Of a stretch of 64,000 nucleotides of DNA, positions 24,022 through 31,921 are shown piece by piece (the first letter of the stretch is position 1; each line of letters starts with the position of its first letter). The DNA lies in assembly GCA_964486935.1 (NCBI GenBank), contig CAZAPG010000025.1:1-64000 (forward strand). The letters are read 5' to 3'. A program made the translations under genes and the position numbers. Below the pieces are notes generated by a model. That model saw only the letters and a program-made list of their open reading frames with translations, ran no database searches and had not been told where the DNA came from. This DNA comes from CAZAPG01 sp964486935. GTDB lineage: Bacteria; Chloroflexota; Anaerolineae; 4572-78; J111.

Positions 24022-24381
24022 ATGCGACACAATGTGATGGGGCGGCGTTTAAATCGCTCTATGGGCCAAAGAAAAGCCCTGTTCAAAAACCTGACCACCG
24101 AACTGTTTCGGCATAACCGCATAAAAACCACCGCAGCCAAAGCCAAAGCTATTCAGCCTATTGCCGAAAAGCTGGTAACGCTGGCTCGCCAGGGCAACTT
24201 GCACGCTCGCCGGCAGGCTGCCCGCGAAATTACCGACCCGGCCGTGCTGCAAAAACTGTTTGACGAAATTGGCCCCAGCCTGGAGGCTCGCAAGGGCGGC
24301 TACACCCGCATTTACAAACTTGGCCCCCGCCGGGGCGATGCGGCCCAAATGGCCATGATAGAATTGGTAGACCAGGCCTGA
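24022..24381 (+). CDS. rplQ: 50S ribosomal protein L17
   Basis: L17 lies near the tunnel exit on the 50S surface. The 119-aa product starts MRHNVMGRRLNRSMGQRKAL and contains LTTELFRHNRIKTTAAKAK and the family end GYTRIYKLGPRRGDAAQMA. The ATG follows TGAGGAGAAATTATC, which is contributed by the upstream repeat. truA begins ten bases after the stop codon. Confidence 0.96.
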   Translation: MRHNVMGRRLNRSMGQRKALFKNLTTELFRHNRIKTTAAKAKAIQPIAEKLVTLARQGNLHARRQAAREITDPAVLQKLFDEIGPSLEARKGGYTRIYKLGPRRGDAAQMAMIELVDQA

Positions 24382-24391
24382 TTGAGTACGG

Positions 24392-25156
24392 TTGTGGCCG
24401 GTGATTTCCCAAAAACGCTACCGGGCCGTGGTGGGCTACGATGGAACCGATTTTTTAGGCTACCAAATTCAGGCCAAAGGCCGCACGGTTCAGGGCGAAA
24501 TTGAGAAATCGCTTGAACGGGTTACTCAAACCCCGGTACGGATTGACGGCGCAGGCCGAACCGATGCCGGCGTTCACGCTACCGGCCAGGTAATTGCCTT
24601 TAACCTTATTTGGCGACACACTATTACCGCTTTGCAACGGGCGCTCAACGCAACTTTACCGGCAGATATTGTCATTAACAGTCTGCAAACCGTGTCGCCG
24701 GCATTTCATCCCAGGTTTTCTGCGTTGAGCCGAACTTACCAATACAAAGTTGACAACCGGCCCTGGCCCAATGTTTTAACCCGCAGATATGCTTACCACA
24801 TACCTGACCCGTTGAATCTTGAGGCCATGAACAGCGCGGCGCAATACCTGATTGGCTGGCATAATTTTGCCTCGTTTGGCAAACCGCCCCAGGGCAATAA
24901 CGCCATCAGAGAAGTAATGCGGGCCGAGTGGTCAACCATAGCCAATGACCAGCTGATTTTTACCATTACGGCCAACGCCTTTCTGTACCGAATGGTCAGA
25001 ACAGTGGTTGAAACGCTGGTACAGGTCGGCCTAAATCGATTAAGAGTTGAACAGGTCAAAGAAATTTTAGAAGCAAAAGATTTAACACAATCAGCACCGC
25101 CGGCGCCGGCCCACGGCCTGTGCCTGGTGAACGTGGCTTATCCAGAAAATGATTAG
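24392..25156 (+). CDS. truA: tRNA pseudouridine(38-40) synthase TruA
   Basis: TruA converts uridines 38-40 of the tRNA anticodon stem to pseudouridine. The 254-aa product has the catalytic aspartate in GAGRTDAGVHATGQV (Asp58) and the segments YDGTDFLGYQIQ, ALNATLPADIVI, FLYRMVRTVVETL. The TTG at 24392 and the GTG at 24401 are both possible starts; neither has a strong Shine-Dalgarno sequence, so coupling to rplQ is likely. The order rplQ-truA-rplM-rpsI is conserved in many bacteria. Confidence 0.94.
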   Translation: MWPVISQKRYRAVVGYDGTDFLGYQIQAKGRTVQGEIEKSLERVTQTPVRIDGAGRTDAGVHATGQVIAFNLIWRHTITALQRALNATLPADIVINSLQTVSPAFHPRFSALSRTYQYKVDNRPWPNVLTRRYAYHIPDPLNLEAMNSAAQYLIGWHNFASFGKPPQGNNAIREVMRAEWSTIANDQLIFTITANAFLYRMVRTVVETLVQVGLNRLRVEQVKEILEAKDLTQSAPPAPAHGLCLVNVAYPEND

Positions 25157-25189
25157 CCGCTAACTGTTTGACAGAGGAGAGTTATAGCT

Positions 25190-25621
25190 GTGAAAGTAAC
25201 CAAAAGCATTCAAGAAGAAGAGCTGCAGCGTGATTGGTACGTGGTTGACGCCCAGGGGCAAACCTTGGGCCGCCTGGCCTCACAAATTGCTACCGTTCTG
25301 CGAGGCAAACACAAACCCACCTACACCCCCCATACAGATTGTGGCGATTATGTGATTATTGTAAATGCCGATAAGATACACGTTACGGGTCAAAAAATGA
25401 CCCAGAAAATGTACTACCGCCATTCCGGGTATCCGGGTGGGTTGAAAGAAGTAATGCTGCGCGACCAACTGCAAAAATTTCCTGATCGCGTGCTTGAGCA
25501 GGCGGTTAGAGGGATGTTACCCAAAAACAAATTAGGGCGACGGATGTTCAAAAAACTCAAAATATATGCCGGCCCCAATCATCCCCATCAGGCTCAACAG
25601 CCAAAAGAATTGGCATTTTAA
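25190..25621 (+). CDS. rplM: 50S ribosomal protein L13
   Basis: L13 is an early 50S assembly protein. The 143-aa product contains DWYVVDAQGQTLGRLASQIA, HTDCGDYVIIVNADKIHVTG and the family signature around LEQAVRGMLPKNKLGRRMFK. It begins at a GTG behind AGAGGAGAG. It pairs with rpsI as usual. Confidence 0.96.
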   Translation: MKVTKSIQEEELQRDWYVVDAQGQTLGRLASQIATVLRGKHKPTYTPHTDCGDYVIIVNADKIHVTGQKMTQKMYYRHSGYPGGLKEVMLRDQLQKFPDRVLEQAVRGMLPKNKLGRRMFKKLKIYAGPNHPHQAQQPKELAF

Positions 25622-25657
25622 GTAACCAAAAATTTGTGACTTGAGGAAGCGTTAATT

Positions 25658-26059
25658 ATGGCAGAAATTCACTATTACGAAGGTTTGGGGCGAAGAAAAG
25701 AAGCAACTGCGCGGGTACGACTGCATACCGGTAGCGCCGGCGGCGGCTTTTTTGTTAACGACAAGCCCTTACACGAATATTTTACCCGCGATGTTGACCA
25801 GGTAGAGGTAAGTAAACCCCTTAAAGTTACCGGCACCGAAGGTCGATTTGAAGTGACGGTGAAGGTAAATGGCGGAGGTGTTACCGGACAGGCAGGCGCG
25901 GTACAGTTGGGCATTGCCCGCGCCCTGCTTAAAGCCGACCCTGAGTATCGCAAAAAATTGCGCCAGTACGGCCTGCTCACCCGAGACCCACGCGCCAAAG
26001 AGCGCAAAAAACCCGGCCTCAAGCGCGCGCGCAAAGCTCCGCAGTACACCAAGCGGTAA
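25658..26059 (+). CDS. rpsI: 30S ribosomal protein S9
   Basis: S9 reaches the P-site tRNA with its basic C-terminal tail. The 133-aa product has YEGLGRRKEATARVRLHTG, NGGGVTGQAGAVQLGIARAL and ends RKAPQYTKR, the typical tail with terminal KR. The ATG follows TGAGGAAGCG. It is the last gene of the superoperon; an intrinsic terminator follows at 26141. Confidence 0.97.
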   Translation: MAEIHYYEGLGRRKEATARVRLHTGSAGGGFFVNDKPLHEYFTRDVDQVEVSKPLKVTGTEGRFEVTVKVNGGGVTGQAGAVQLGIARALLKADPEYRKKLRQYGLLTRDPRAKERKKPGLKRARKAPQYTKR

Positions 26060-26140
26060 AAGCCAATTTGCCTGTTGATATATAATTAGTAATTTGGACA
26101 GCAGTAATTACTAATTACTTTTTAGAATGGACAGCTTTTG

Positions 26141-26180
26141 AGAGATACCCAAACCTGTTTGGGTGTCTCTTTTATTTTAT
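26141..26180 (+). terminator. Intrinsic terminator closing the ribosomal superoperon
   Basis: AGAGATACCCAAA and TTTGGGTGTCTCT form a 13-bp stem (one G-T pair) with the loop CCTG, followed by TTTATTTT. It lies 80 bp after rpsI and overlaps the end of the opposing gene. Confidence 0.85.
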
Positions 26181-27058
26181 AAAACGCCGTTTGAACTGTA
26201 CAAAATAATTACTACAGCCACGCCAAACAAAAATATGGCCGTTTGGAGGGGTCTATCCGTTAACAAAACTTCATCGGGCGCGCCGCCGTTGCCCTGCACA
26301 TGGATAACATACAGGTAACGAAAGATGCCAAAAATAACAAATGGAATAGTTAGCATCATCAAGTGATTGTCGGGCAGGTTGGGCGCGGAAAAGGTGTAAA
26401 AAGAGTAAGTAATCACTGTGCCTGTGGTGACAATTGGCATCATCGCATCTACAAAGGGGATGTTATACTCGCTCAAAATTGAGCGCGTTTGATTTGCCCG
26501 GCCCTTAAGCAGCACCAGCTCCTGCCGGCGTTTGCCCAGCCCCAAAAACAGAGCCAGCAATATTGTAAACACATACAGCCACGGCGAAAATCGTTCGGCT
26601 TCAACCAGCGGCACGCCGGCTGCTACCCGCATTACAAACCCGGCCGCAATGGTTAAAATATCTACAATTACAATATGCTTTAACAAAAAAGAGTAGGCAA
26701 TTTGTAGCGCCAGATAGCCGGCAATAATCACCCCAAAAACAGGGTTTAACAGAAAACCCAACGGCAAAGCAAGAAGTGGTAAAATCACCGTAGCCATCAC
26801 GGCGGCCTTAAACGGCACCTGGCCGGCGGGAATGGGGCGATTTTTCTTAATAGGATGCGCTCTGTCTTTTTCTACATCCACCAAATCGTTAACCAGATAA
26901 ACGGTACCTGAAATAACGCATAACAGCGCAAACCCCAGCGCCGTTTTTAGTAACGGTTCCGTTTGAAATAATTTGACATCAAACACCAAGGCGGCAAAAA
27001 TAAAACCATTCTTGGTCCACTGTTTTGGCCGCATTGTTTTTATAAGACCTGCTATCAA
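26177..27058 (-). CDS. UbiA-family prenyltransferase, decaprenyl-phosphate phosphoribosyltransferase-like
   Basis: The 293-aa integral membrane protein belongs to the UbiA superfamily. The metal-diphosphate motif is NDLVDVEKDRAHPIKKNRP (residues about 57-75), and the start KTMRPKQWTKNGFIFAAL resembles the branch that transfers phosphoribosyl-PP to decaprenyl phosphate for arabinan synthesis. About eight hydrophobic helices are visible. It starts at a TTG behind AGGAGT. The exact substrate is inferred only from motif similarity; a ubiquinone or menaquinone role is less likely. It faces the superoperon and converges with it at the terminator. Confidence 0.8.
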   Translation of the reverse strand: MIAGLIKTMRPKQWTKNGFIFAALVFDVKLFQTEPLLKTALGFALLCVISGTVYLVNDLVDVEKDRAHPIKKNRPIPAGQVPFKAAVMATVILPLLALPLGFLLNPVFGVIIAGYLALQIAYSFLLKHIVIVDILTIAAGFVMRVAAGVPLVEAERFSPWLYVFTILLALFLGLGKRRQELVLLKGRANQTRSILSEYNIPFVDAMMPIVTTGTVITYSFYTFSAPNLPDNHLMMLTIPFVIFGIFRYLYVIHVQGNGGAPDEVLLTDRPLQTAIFLFGVAVVIILYSSNGVL

Positions 27059-27361
27059 ACGCGCAACTCCTATGTAAATAAAGTTGGTAGAGTCGTTGCG
27101 GAGTGAAAAACTTCGGTGGCGTACTAACGCTCGTGACGGCTCCTCTTTTTAATACTGACAGTAACTCCTGAGAAACATGCTGTTTCTGGCCCAATGAAGA
27201 CCTCAAAGGTTTCAAAAACCTTTGAGGTCTGGAGTAGCTTCCAAACAACAGACCGGTATGATACCCAACACAGATGGGTTTGGCAAAAGCAAGTGGATAG
27301 CATCGTTTGGCATATAAATTGTGCATTGTTAGCAATTGTGATAAGCTTGATTGGTGCGTTT
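27059..27361. other. Intergenic region between the divergent ubiA-like gene and tlyA
   Basis: About 300 bp separate the two divergent starts. It contains the Shine-Dalgarno sequence AGGAGT of the minus-strand gene (about 27066-27071) and a 47-bp palindromic repeat at 27194-27240. I see no convincing promoter or further gene. Confidence 0.5.
27194..27240 (+). repeat. 47-bp palindromic repeat, copy 1
   Basis: The palindrome AGACCTCAAAGGTTT/AAACCTTTGAGGTCT with loop CA is preceded by ATGA and followed by GGAGTAGCTT. The same unit occurs at 33856-33902 and 59733-59780, each time upstream of, and in the same orientation as, the next gene. It encodes an in-frame peptide start (MKTSKVSKTFEVW) that runs into tlyA without a stop codon. 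Confidence 0.8.
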
Positions 27362-28150
27362 ATGGAAAAAGTTAGACTGGATACCTTATTAGCCCAACGG
27401 GGCCTTTCTGAAAGCAAAAGCAAAGCCCAGGCCCTGATTATGGCCGGCAAAGTTTGCGTAAATGGACAGGTTATTACCAAGGCCGGCACGCAAATTTCTA
27501 CCGAAGCTTCTGTTGAAATTAAAGATGAGCCGGCTTATGTTAGCCGGGGCGGCTTAAAATTAGCAGCCGCGCTAGATACATTTGCAATTAACCCCGCCGG
27601 CGCAGTTTGCGCCGATGTGGGCGCGTCAACCGGCGGCTTTACCGATGTGCTACTCCAGCGCGGCGCGGCCCGTGTATATGCCATCGACGTGGGCTACGGG
27701 CAACTGGCCTGGAAACTACGCCAGGATGAACGCGTAATTGTAATGGAGCGCACCAATGCCCGCCATCTTGAGTCGCTGCCGGAGCCGGTCAACCTGGTCA
27801 CTATCGACGCCTCGTTTATTTCACTCAGTTTAATTTTTCCGGCGGTAATCAAGTGGTTGGCAATGCCCGCAATCGTGATTGCCCTGGTAAAACCTCAATT
27901 TGAAGCCGGCAAAACTCAGGTGGGCAAAGGCGGGGTGGTGCGCGACCCGCAGGTGCATCGCCAGGTTCTGGAGCAGGTAATGACCTGCGCCCGGCAAAAT
28001 AATTTAACCGTATTGGGGCTAATCCCTTCGCCCATTACCGGCCCGGCCGGTAATCATGAATTTTTGCTCTACGCAGGTTGGCAAACAGGTCAGATGGGTA
28101 TAGATGAACAAATTGCCGTCGAAAATTGTCTGACTCAAACAGCAGCATAA
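27362..28150 (+). CDS. tlyA: TlyA-family rRNA 2'-O-methyltransferase (S4 and FtsJ domains)
   Basis: The 262-aa protein has an N-terminal S4 RNA-binding domain (RLDTLLAQRGLSESKSKAQA) and an FtsJ-like SAM-dependent methyltransferase domain with CADVGASTGGFTDVLLQ, a DASFIS segment and ALVKPQFEAG. TlyA proteins methylate ribose 2'-OH groups of 16S and/or 23S rRNA; older annotation calls them hemolysins. The ATG at 27362 is preferred over the upstream in-frame ATG at 27194, which lies inside the palindromic repeat. No strong Shine-Dalgarno sequence is visible. Confidence 0.92.
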   Translation: MEKVRLDTLLAQRGLSESKSKAQALIMAGKVCVNGQVITKAGTQISTEASVEIKDEPAYVSRGGLKLAAALDTFAINPAGAVCADVGASTGGFTDVLLQRGAARVYAIDVGYGQLAWKLRQDERVIVMERTNARHLESLPEPVNLVTIDASFISLSLIFPAVIKWLAMPAIVIALVKPQFEAGKTQVGKGGVVRDPQVHRQVLEQVMTCARQNNLTVLGLIPSPITGPAGNHEFLLYAGWQTGQMGIDEQIAVENCLTQTAA

Positions 28151-28181
28151 CCTTTAGCTAAAATTACCCAATCCAAAATCA

Positions 28182-28210
28182 TAGACAAACTGTTTTGGCT
28201 TTTGTATAAT
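28182..28210 (+). promoter_or_regulatory. Promoter upstream of the histidine kinase gene
   Basis: TAGACA (28182-28187) and a perfect TATAAT (28205-28210) are 17 bp apart. The start would be near 28217, about 60 nt before the ATG at 28279. Confidence 0.7.
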
Positions 28211-28278
28211 TCAATTACACATTTGATTATTTGGTAAATTTCTGTTGCAGACAAGCTTGATAAAAAGGTGAGCCTGAT

Positions 28279-29724
28279 ATGTTGAGATATCTTGATAACC
28301 CGGACGGGGAGCAGGAGTCTAACGAGCAGCAAAATTTAACTTCGGATGCGGTTGAAACTGATGATGATTTCTCGTCATCTGCATTTCTGGATGATTTGGA
28401 TGCGTTTGACCTGGAAGCCGATGATGTTGTCGATGCAGACGCCGGCGAGGAAAACAACCAAATTATCGCGCTCAAGCAAAAAATCAACAGTATGGAGCAT
28501 CGCATTAGTTACCTGGAGCGGATTGTCAAAGTGAGCCAAATGCTCAACTCTACCCTGAGCCTTGAACCGCTGCTGCAAATAATTGTGCAGGCCGCTACCG
28601 AACTGACTGCCACCGAAGCCTGTTCAATCATGTTGATTGACAAACACACCGGCGAACTGCGCTTTGCCGAGGCTACCGGGGGCGTGACGCAGGACCTGAA
28701 AAAAATAACCGTACCCCTTGAAAATAGCATCGGCGGGTTTGTCATTCGCAAAAGGCGGCCTTTGCTGATTAGAGACGTAAAAAATGACCCTCACTGGCAC
28801 GGCGAAACGATGGATTTTGATACGCGCTCTATTTTGGGCGTGCCGCTATCTGTGCGCGATGAAGTGATTGGCGTGCTGGAGGTTATCAACAAAATATCCG
28901 AAGAAGGCTTTAACGAAGATGATGTGCAAATTGCCACCACGCTGGGGTCTCAGGCGGCTATTGCCATAGAAAATGCCCGCCTGATGGACGAGCTTCAACA
29001 CGCCTACCGTGATTTAGCAGAAGTTGACCAAATTAAAAATGATTTTGTAAGCATTGCTTCGCACGAGTTGAGAACCCCCCTGGCGGTAATTTTGGGGTAC
29101 GCCACCTTTATTAAAGATAACGTGCAAGGCGAGGCCAGCCAGCAGCTCGATATTGTGCTAAATAGCGCCATCAAACTTCGCTCGCTAATTGATGATATGG
29201 TCAACCTGCGCCATATTCAGGCCGAAGAAATTCAACTGGAACGCGCTATTTTCTCGCTCAAACAGCTAATTTTGGATATCACCAAAGAGTTTTCAGAAAT
29301 TATTGCCAGCAAACAGATTGTTTTAACCACCCGATTTATTCCCAATGATACCCCCTTAAATATTGACGCCGACCGCCAGAAAATTTACCTGATTATTGCC
29401 AACCTGGTGAACAACGCCATAAAGTTCACTTCAGAGGGCGGGCGTATTCATATTAACGTTGAACTAAAAGAGCATAAATACTGGATAAACGTAATCGACA
29501 CCGGTATTGGTATTCCCAAAGCCGAGTATGACCGCATTTTTGACCAATTTTATCAGGTAGAACCCCCATTAACCCGCAAATATCAGGGAATGGGGCTGGG
29601 GTTATCTATTGCCAAAGGGATGGTTGAAGTTCACAAAGGGCGAATTTGGGTAGAAAGCGTGGTGGGGAAAGGTAGTAAATTTGTGGTTGTTTTGCCCACT
29701 GCTCCAGATGTTCAGGATATTTAA
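28279..29724 (+). CDS. Cytoplasmic GAF-domain sensor histidine kinase
   Basis: The 481-aa protein has no membrane segment. An acidic N-terminal tail (about 1-60) and a short coiled coil precede a GAF domain (about 95-235), then a HisKA domain with FVSIASHELRTPLAV (His262) and a HATPase domain with LIIANLVNNAIKF (N box), DTGIGIP (G1) and GMGLGLSIAKG (G2). It should autophosphorylate in response to a cytosolic ligand, but no response regulator gene is adjacent, so its partner is unknown. It has its own promoter; pfkB follows after 35 bp and may be co-transcribed. Confidence 0.93.
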   Translation: MLRYLDNPDGEQESNEQQNLTSDAVETDDDFSSSAFLDDLDAFDLEADDVVDADAGEENNQIIALKQKINSMEHRISYLERIVKVSQMLNSTLSLEPLLQIIVQAATELTATEACSIMLIDKHTGELRFAEATGGVTQDLKKITVPLENSIGGFVIRKRRPLLIRDVKNDPHWHGETMDFDTRSILGVPLSVRDEVIGVLEVINKISEEGFNEDDVQIATTLGSQAAIAIENARLMDELQHAYRDLAEVDQIKNDFVSIASHELRTPLAVILGYATFIKDNVQGEASQQLDIVLNSAIKLRSLIDDMVNLRHIQAEEIQLERAIFSLKQLILDITKEFSEIIASKQIVLTTRFIPNDTPLNIDADRQKIYLIIANLVNNAIKFTSEGGRIHINVELKEHKYWINVIDTGIGIPKAEYDRIFDQFYQVEPPLTRKYQGMGLGLSIAKGMVEVHKGRIWVESVVGKGSKFVVVLPTAPDVQDI

Positions 29725-29759
29725 ACAGGGTTTTACAACTTCTACTGGAGTTTAAATTT

Positions 29760-30764
29760 ATGCCCGATATTATTGTGATGGGCGACATCAATATGGATGT
29801 GAGCTTCACAATTCCTGCTTACCCTTTGCCGGGCAACGAGGCCATAGCCAGCTCTGTTAGAATGCATACCGGCGGCTCTGCGGTAAATACAGCCGTTGCT
29901 CTGGCCAAAATGGATATGGATGTTGGTTTTATTGGCCGGGTAGGGGCAGACTCTTTGGCCGATAGAGTTTTGGGCGATTTGAAAGAAGCAGGCATAGATT
30001 GCAGCCATATTCAAATTGACCCCAAGATAAGCACGGGCCTGATTTTTATTGCCGTTACCGAAGACGGCGAGCGCACCATGTTTGGCGCCCGCGGGGCCAA
30101 CTCTTTTACCCAGGCCAAAGCCATAGACCCCGCTTATTTTACCAATTGCCGCTGGATTCATCTGTCTAGCTACTCATTTTTGGCCCATCACCAATATGAA
30201 ACAATTCTGACCGTTTTAGATTTGGCCCAAAATTCACCCTACACCCGCGTAAGTTTAGATATTGGCACAGAACCGGCCCTGCGCGCTCGCCCGCAAATTA
30301 TGGAGGTGCTGCCCCGGCTGGATGTCATCATCCCCAACGAAACCGAAGTGACGCTGCTTGGGCAGGGGCACTCTCTGGAGGAAAGTTTAAATACGTTACT
30401 AAACGGCCAGGGGGCTAACGCTATTGTTACCAAGCGAGGCAGCCAGGGCTGCTTGCTGGCAGTCGGCAGCAAACGGGTTCAACTGCCGCCTTTTAGCATT
30501 TCTGCCAAAGATACCACCGGCGCCGGCGATAGCTTCAATGCCGGCCTGGTATTGGGCCGTTTGGTGGGTCTCAGTTGGGAAGCCTCGGCTGCGCTGGGCA
30601 ACGCCCTGGGAGGGCTGGCCGCTACTCGTGAAGGGGCCGGAGCCGCCACCATCAACAGAAACGATGTGTTTCGGATGATAGAAAGGCACCTGTTTAAAGA
30701 AGAGTGGGCTTCGGCCAGGTTTGCCCTGGAAGAGTTGACGGCCTGGTTTGAGGGGATGTCGTAA
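29760..30764 (+). CDS. PfkB-family carbohydrate kinase (ribokinase-like)
   Basis: The 334-aa protein has the two PfkB signatures: GGSAVNTAVALAKM near the N-terminus and DTTGAGDSFNAGLVLG, which holds the anion hole and the catalytic aspartate, near residues 255-270. The rest follows the ribokinase fold (GDINMDVSF start, IIPNETEVTLL). The substrate could be ribose, a nucleoside or another sugar and cannot be fixed from sequence alone. It is 35 bp downstream of the histidine kinase and upstream of tpiA, separated from it by a tandem repeat. Confidence 0.88.
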   Translation: MPDIIVMGDINMDVSFTIPAYPLPGNEAIASSVRMHTGGSAVNTAVALAKMDMDVGFIGRVGADSLADRVLGDLKEAGIDCSHIQIDPKISTGLIFIAVTEDGERTMFGARGANSFTQAKAIDPAYFTNCRWIHLSSYSFLAHHQYETILTVLDLAQNSPYTRVSLDIGTEPALRARPQIMEVLPRLDVIIPNETEVTLLGQGHSLEESLNTLLNGQGANAIVTKRGSQGCLLAVGSKRVQLPPFSISAKDTTGAGDSFNAGLVLGRLVGLSWEASAALGNALGGLAATREGAGAATINRNDVFRMIERHLFKEEWASARFALEELTAWFEGMS

Positions 30765-30804
30765 AGGGTTGCCCCAAAGCGAACCGTTATGGAAATCGAG
30801 TAAC

Positions 30805-31123
30805 TATTTTCAAGGGAGTGTGACAGTTCCTGCGGGACAGCGCCGAGAATGAAAATCAGGAACACAGAGAACGCAAAGATGACACAGAGCGACACAAAGT
30901 TATTTTGATATTTCTCTGTGTGGCTCTGTGAGGTCTCTGGGTAACTCTGCGTACTTTTATTTTCAGAGGAGTGTGACAGTTCCTGCGGGACAGCGCCGAG
31001 AATGAAAATCAGGAACACAGAGAACGCAAAGGTGACACAGAGCGACACAAAGTTTTTTAATATTTCTCTGTGTGGCATTGTGAGGTCTCCGCGTAGCTCT
31101 GCGTAATTTTATTTTCAGAGGAG
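30805..31123 (+). repeat. Tandem duplication of a 153-bp structured element before tpiA
   Basis: Two units (30819-30971 and 30972-31123) are about 93% identical by eye and are delimited by three copies of TATTTTCA(A/G)(G/A)GGAG. Each starts TGTGACAGTTCCTGCGGG, contains GAGAATGAAAATCAGG, and can fold into a long hairpin between CACAGAGCGACACAAAG and TTTCTCTGTGTGGC. The last border supplies the tpiA Shine-Dalgarno sequence. The roughly 370-bp gap contains nothing else that I can support; reading frames across it are artefacts of the repeat. Confidence 0.8.
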
Positions 31124-31135
31124 AAATTTTCTAAA

Positions 31136-31891
31136 ATGAGAACCCCAATAATTGCCGGCAACTGGAAAATGCACAAAACCGTTGCCGAAGCCAAAAAGCT
31201 GGCCCAGGAAGTGCGCGATGCTGTAGCCGGTATCAAAGGCGTAGAGGTGGTTTTATGCCCCCCATTTACGGCCCTTTCGGCGGTAAAAGAGGTGCTGGCT
31301 AACAGCAATGTTGGCCTGGGCGCGCAAAATATCTACTGGGAGGAGCAGGGCGCTTTTACCGGCGAAGTCTCCCCCCTGATGCTCAAAGAGCTGTGCGGCT
31401 ATGTTATCATCGGCCATTCGGAACGCCGCCAATTTTTTGGCGAAACCGACGAGGGCGTCAACAAAAAAATAAAGGCCGCTCTGGCGCATGGGTTGACCCC
31501 CATTGTTTGCGTTGGTGAAAATTTAGAGCAAAACGAGGCCGGCGAAACCGCCTCGTTTGTGGGGGGGCAGGTAAAAGCTGCCTTTGCCGGCCTGCCGGCT
31601 GCCGACGCCGCCAACATAATTGTGGCCTACGAGCCAATTTGGGCCATCGGCACCGGCAAAAATGCCGACCCGTCCACGGCCAATCGCATTATTGGGCTGA
31701 GTATTCGGGGGGCGCTGGCCGAAATTTACAGCGAGGAAGTAGCCCAGCAAATTCGGGTGCAGTACGGCGGCAGCGTAAAACCCGATAACATCGCCGGCTT
31801 TATGGCTCAACCCGATATTGACGGCGCGTTGGTTGGCGGGGCCAGCCTGAAACTTGAAAACTTCTTGCCGTTGATTGAAGCCGCGCAGTAA
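31136..31891 (+). CDS. tpiA: Triosephosphate isomerase
   Basis: This glycolytic enzyme interconverts dihydroxyacetone phosphate and glyceraldehyde 3-phosphate. The 251-aa product has NWKMHKT (Lys11), IIGHSERRQF (electrophilic His94), AYEPIWAIGTGK (catalytic Glu166 and the flexible loop) and QYGGSVKPDN (phosphate binding). Length is standard. The ATG follows GAGGAGAAATTTTCTAAA from the upstream repeat. A membrane protein gene follows 30 bp later. Confidence 0.98.
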   Translation: MRTPIIAGNWKMHKTVAEAKKLAQEVRDAVAGIKGVEVVLCPPFTALSAVKEVLANSNVGLGAQNIYWEEQGAFTGEVSPLMLKELCGYVIIGHSERRQFFGETDEGVNKKIKAALAHGLTPIVCVGENLEQNEAGETASFVGGQVKAAFAGLPAADAANIIVAYEPIWAIGTGKNADPSTANRIIGLSIRGALAEIYSEEVAQQIRVQYGGSVKPDNIAGFMAQPDIDGALVGGASLKLENFLPLIEAAQ

Positions 31892-31921
31892 AATTACCCA
31901 AAACCTGTATATCAAAGCCTC

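Noticed and set aside
30479..31078. Minus-strand ORF of 199 codons with a repeated hydrophobic segment
   Set aside because: The repeated segment is just the translation of the tandem 153-bp element, and the rest is antisense to pfkB.
30819..31123. CRISPR array
   Set aside because: There are only two long units with near-identical interior and no alternation of short repeats with unique spacers; no cas genes are in the window.
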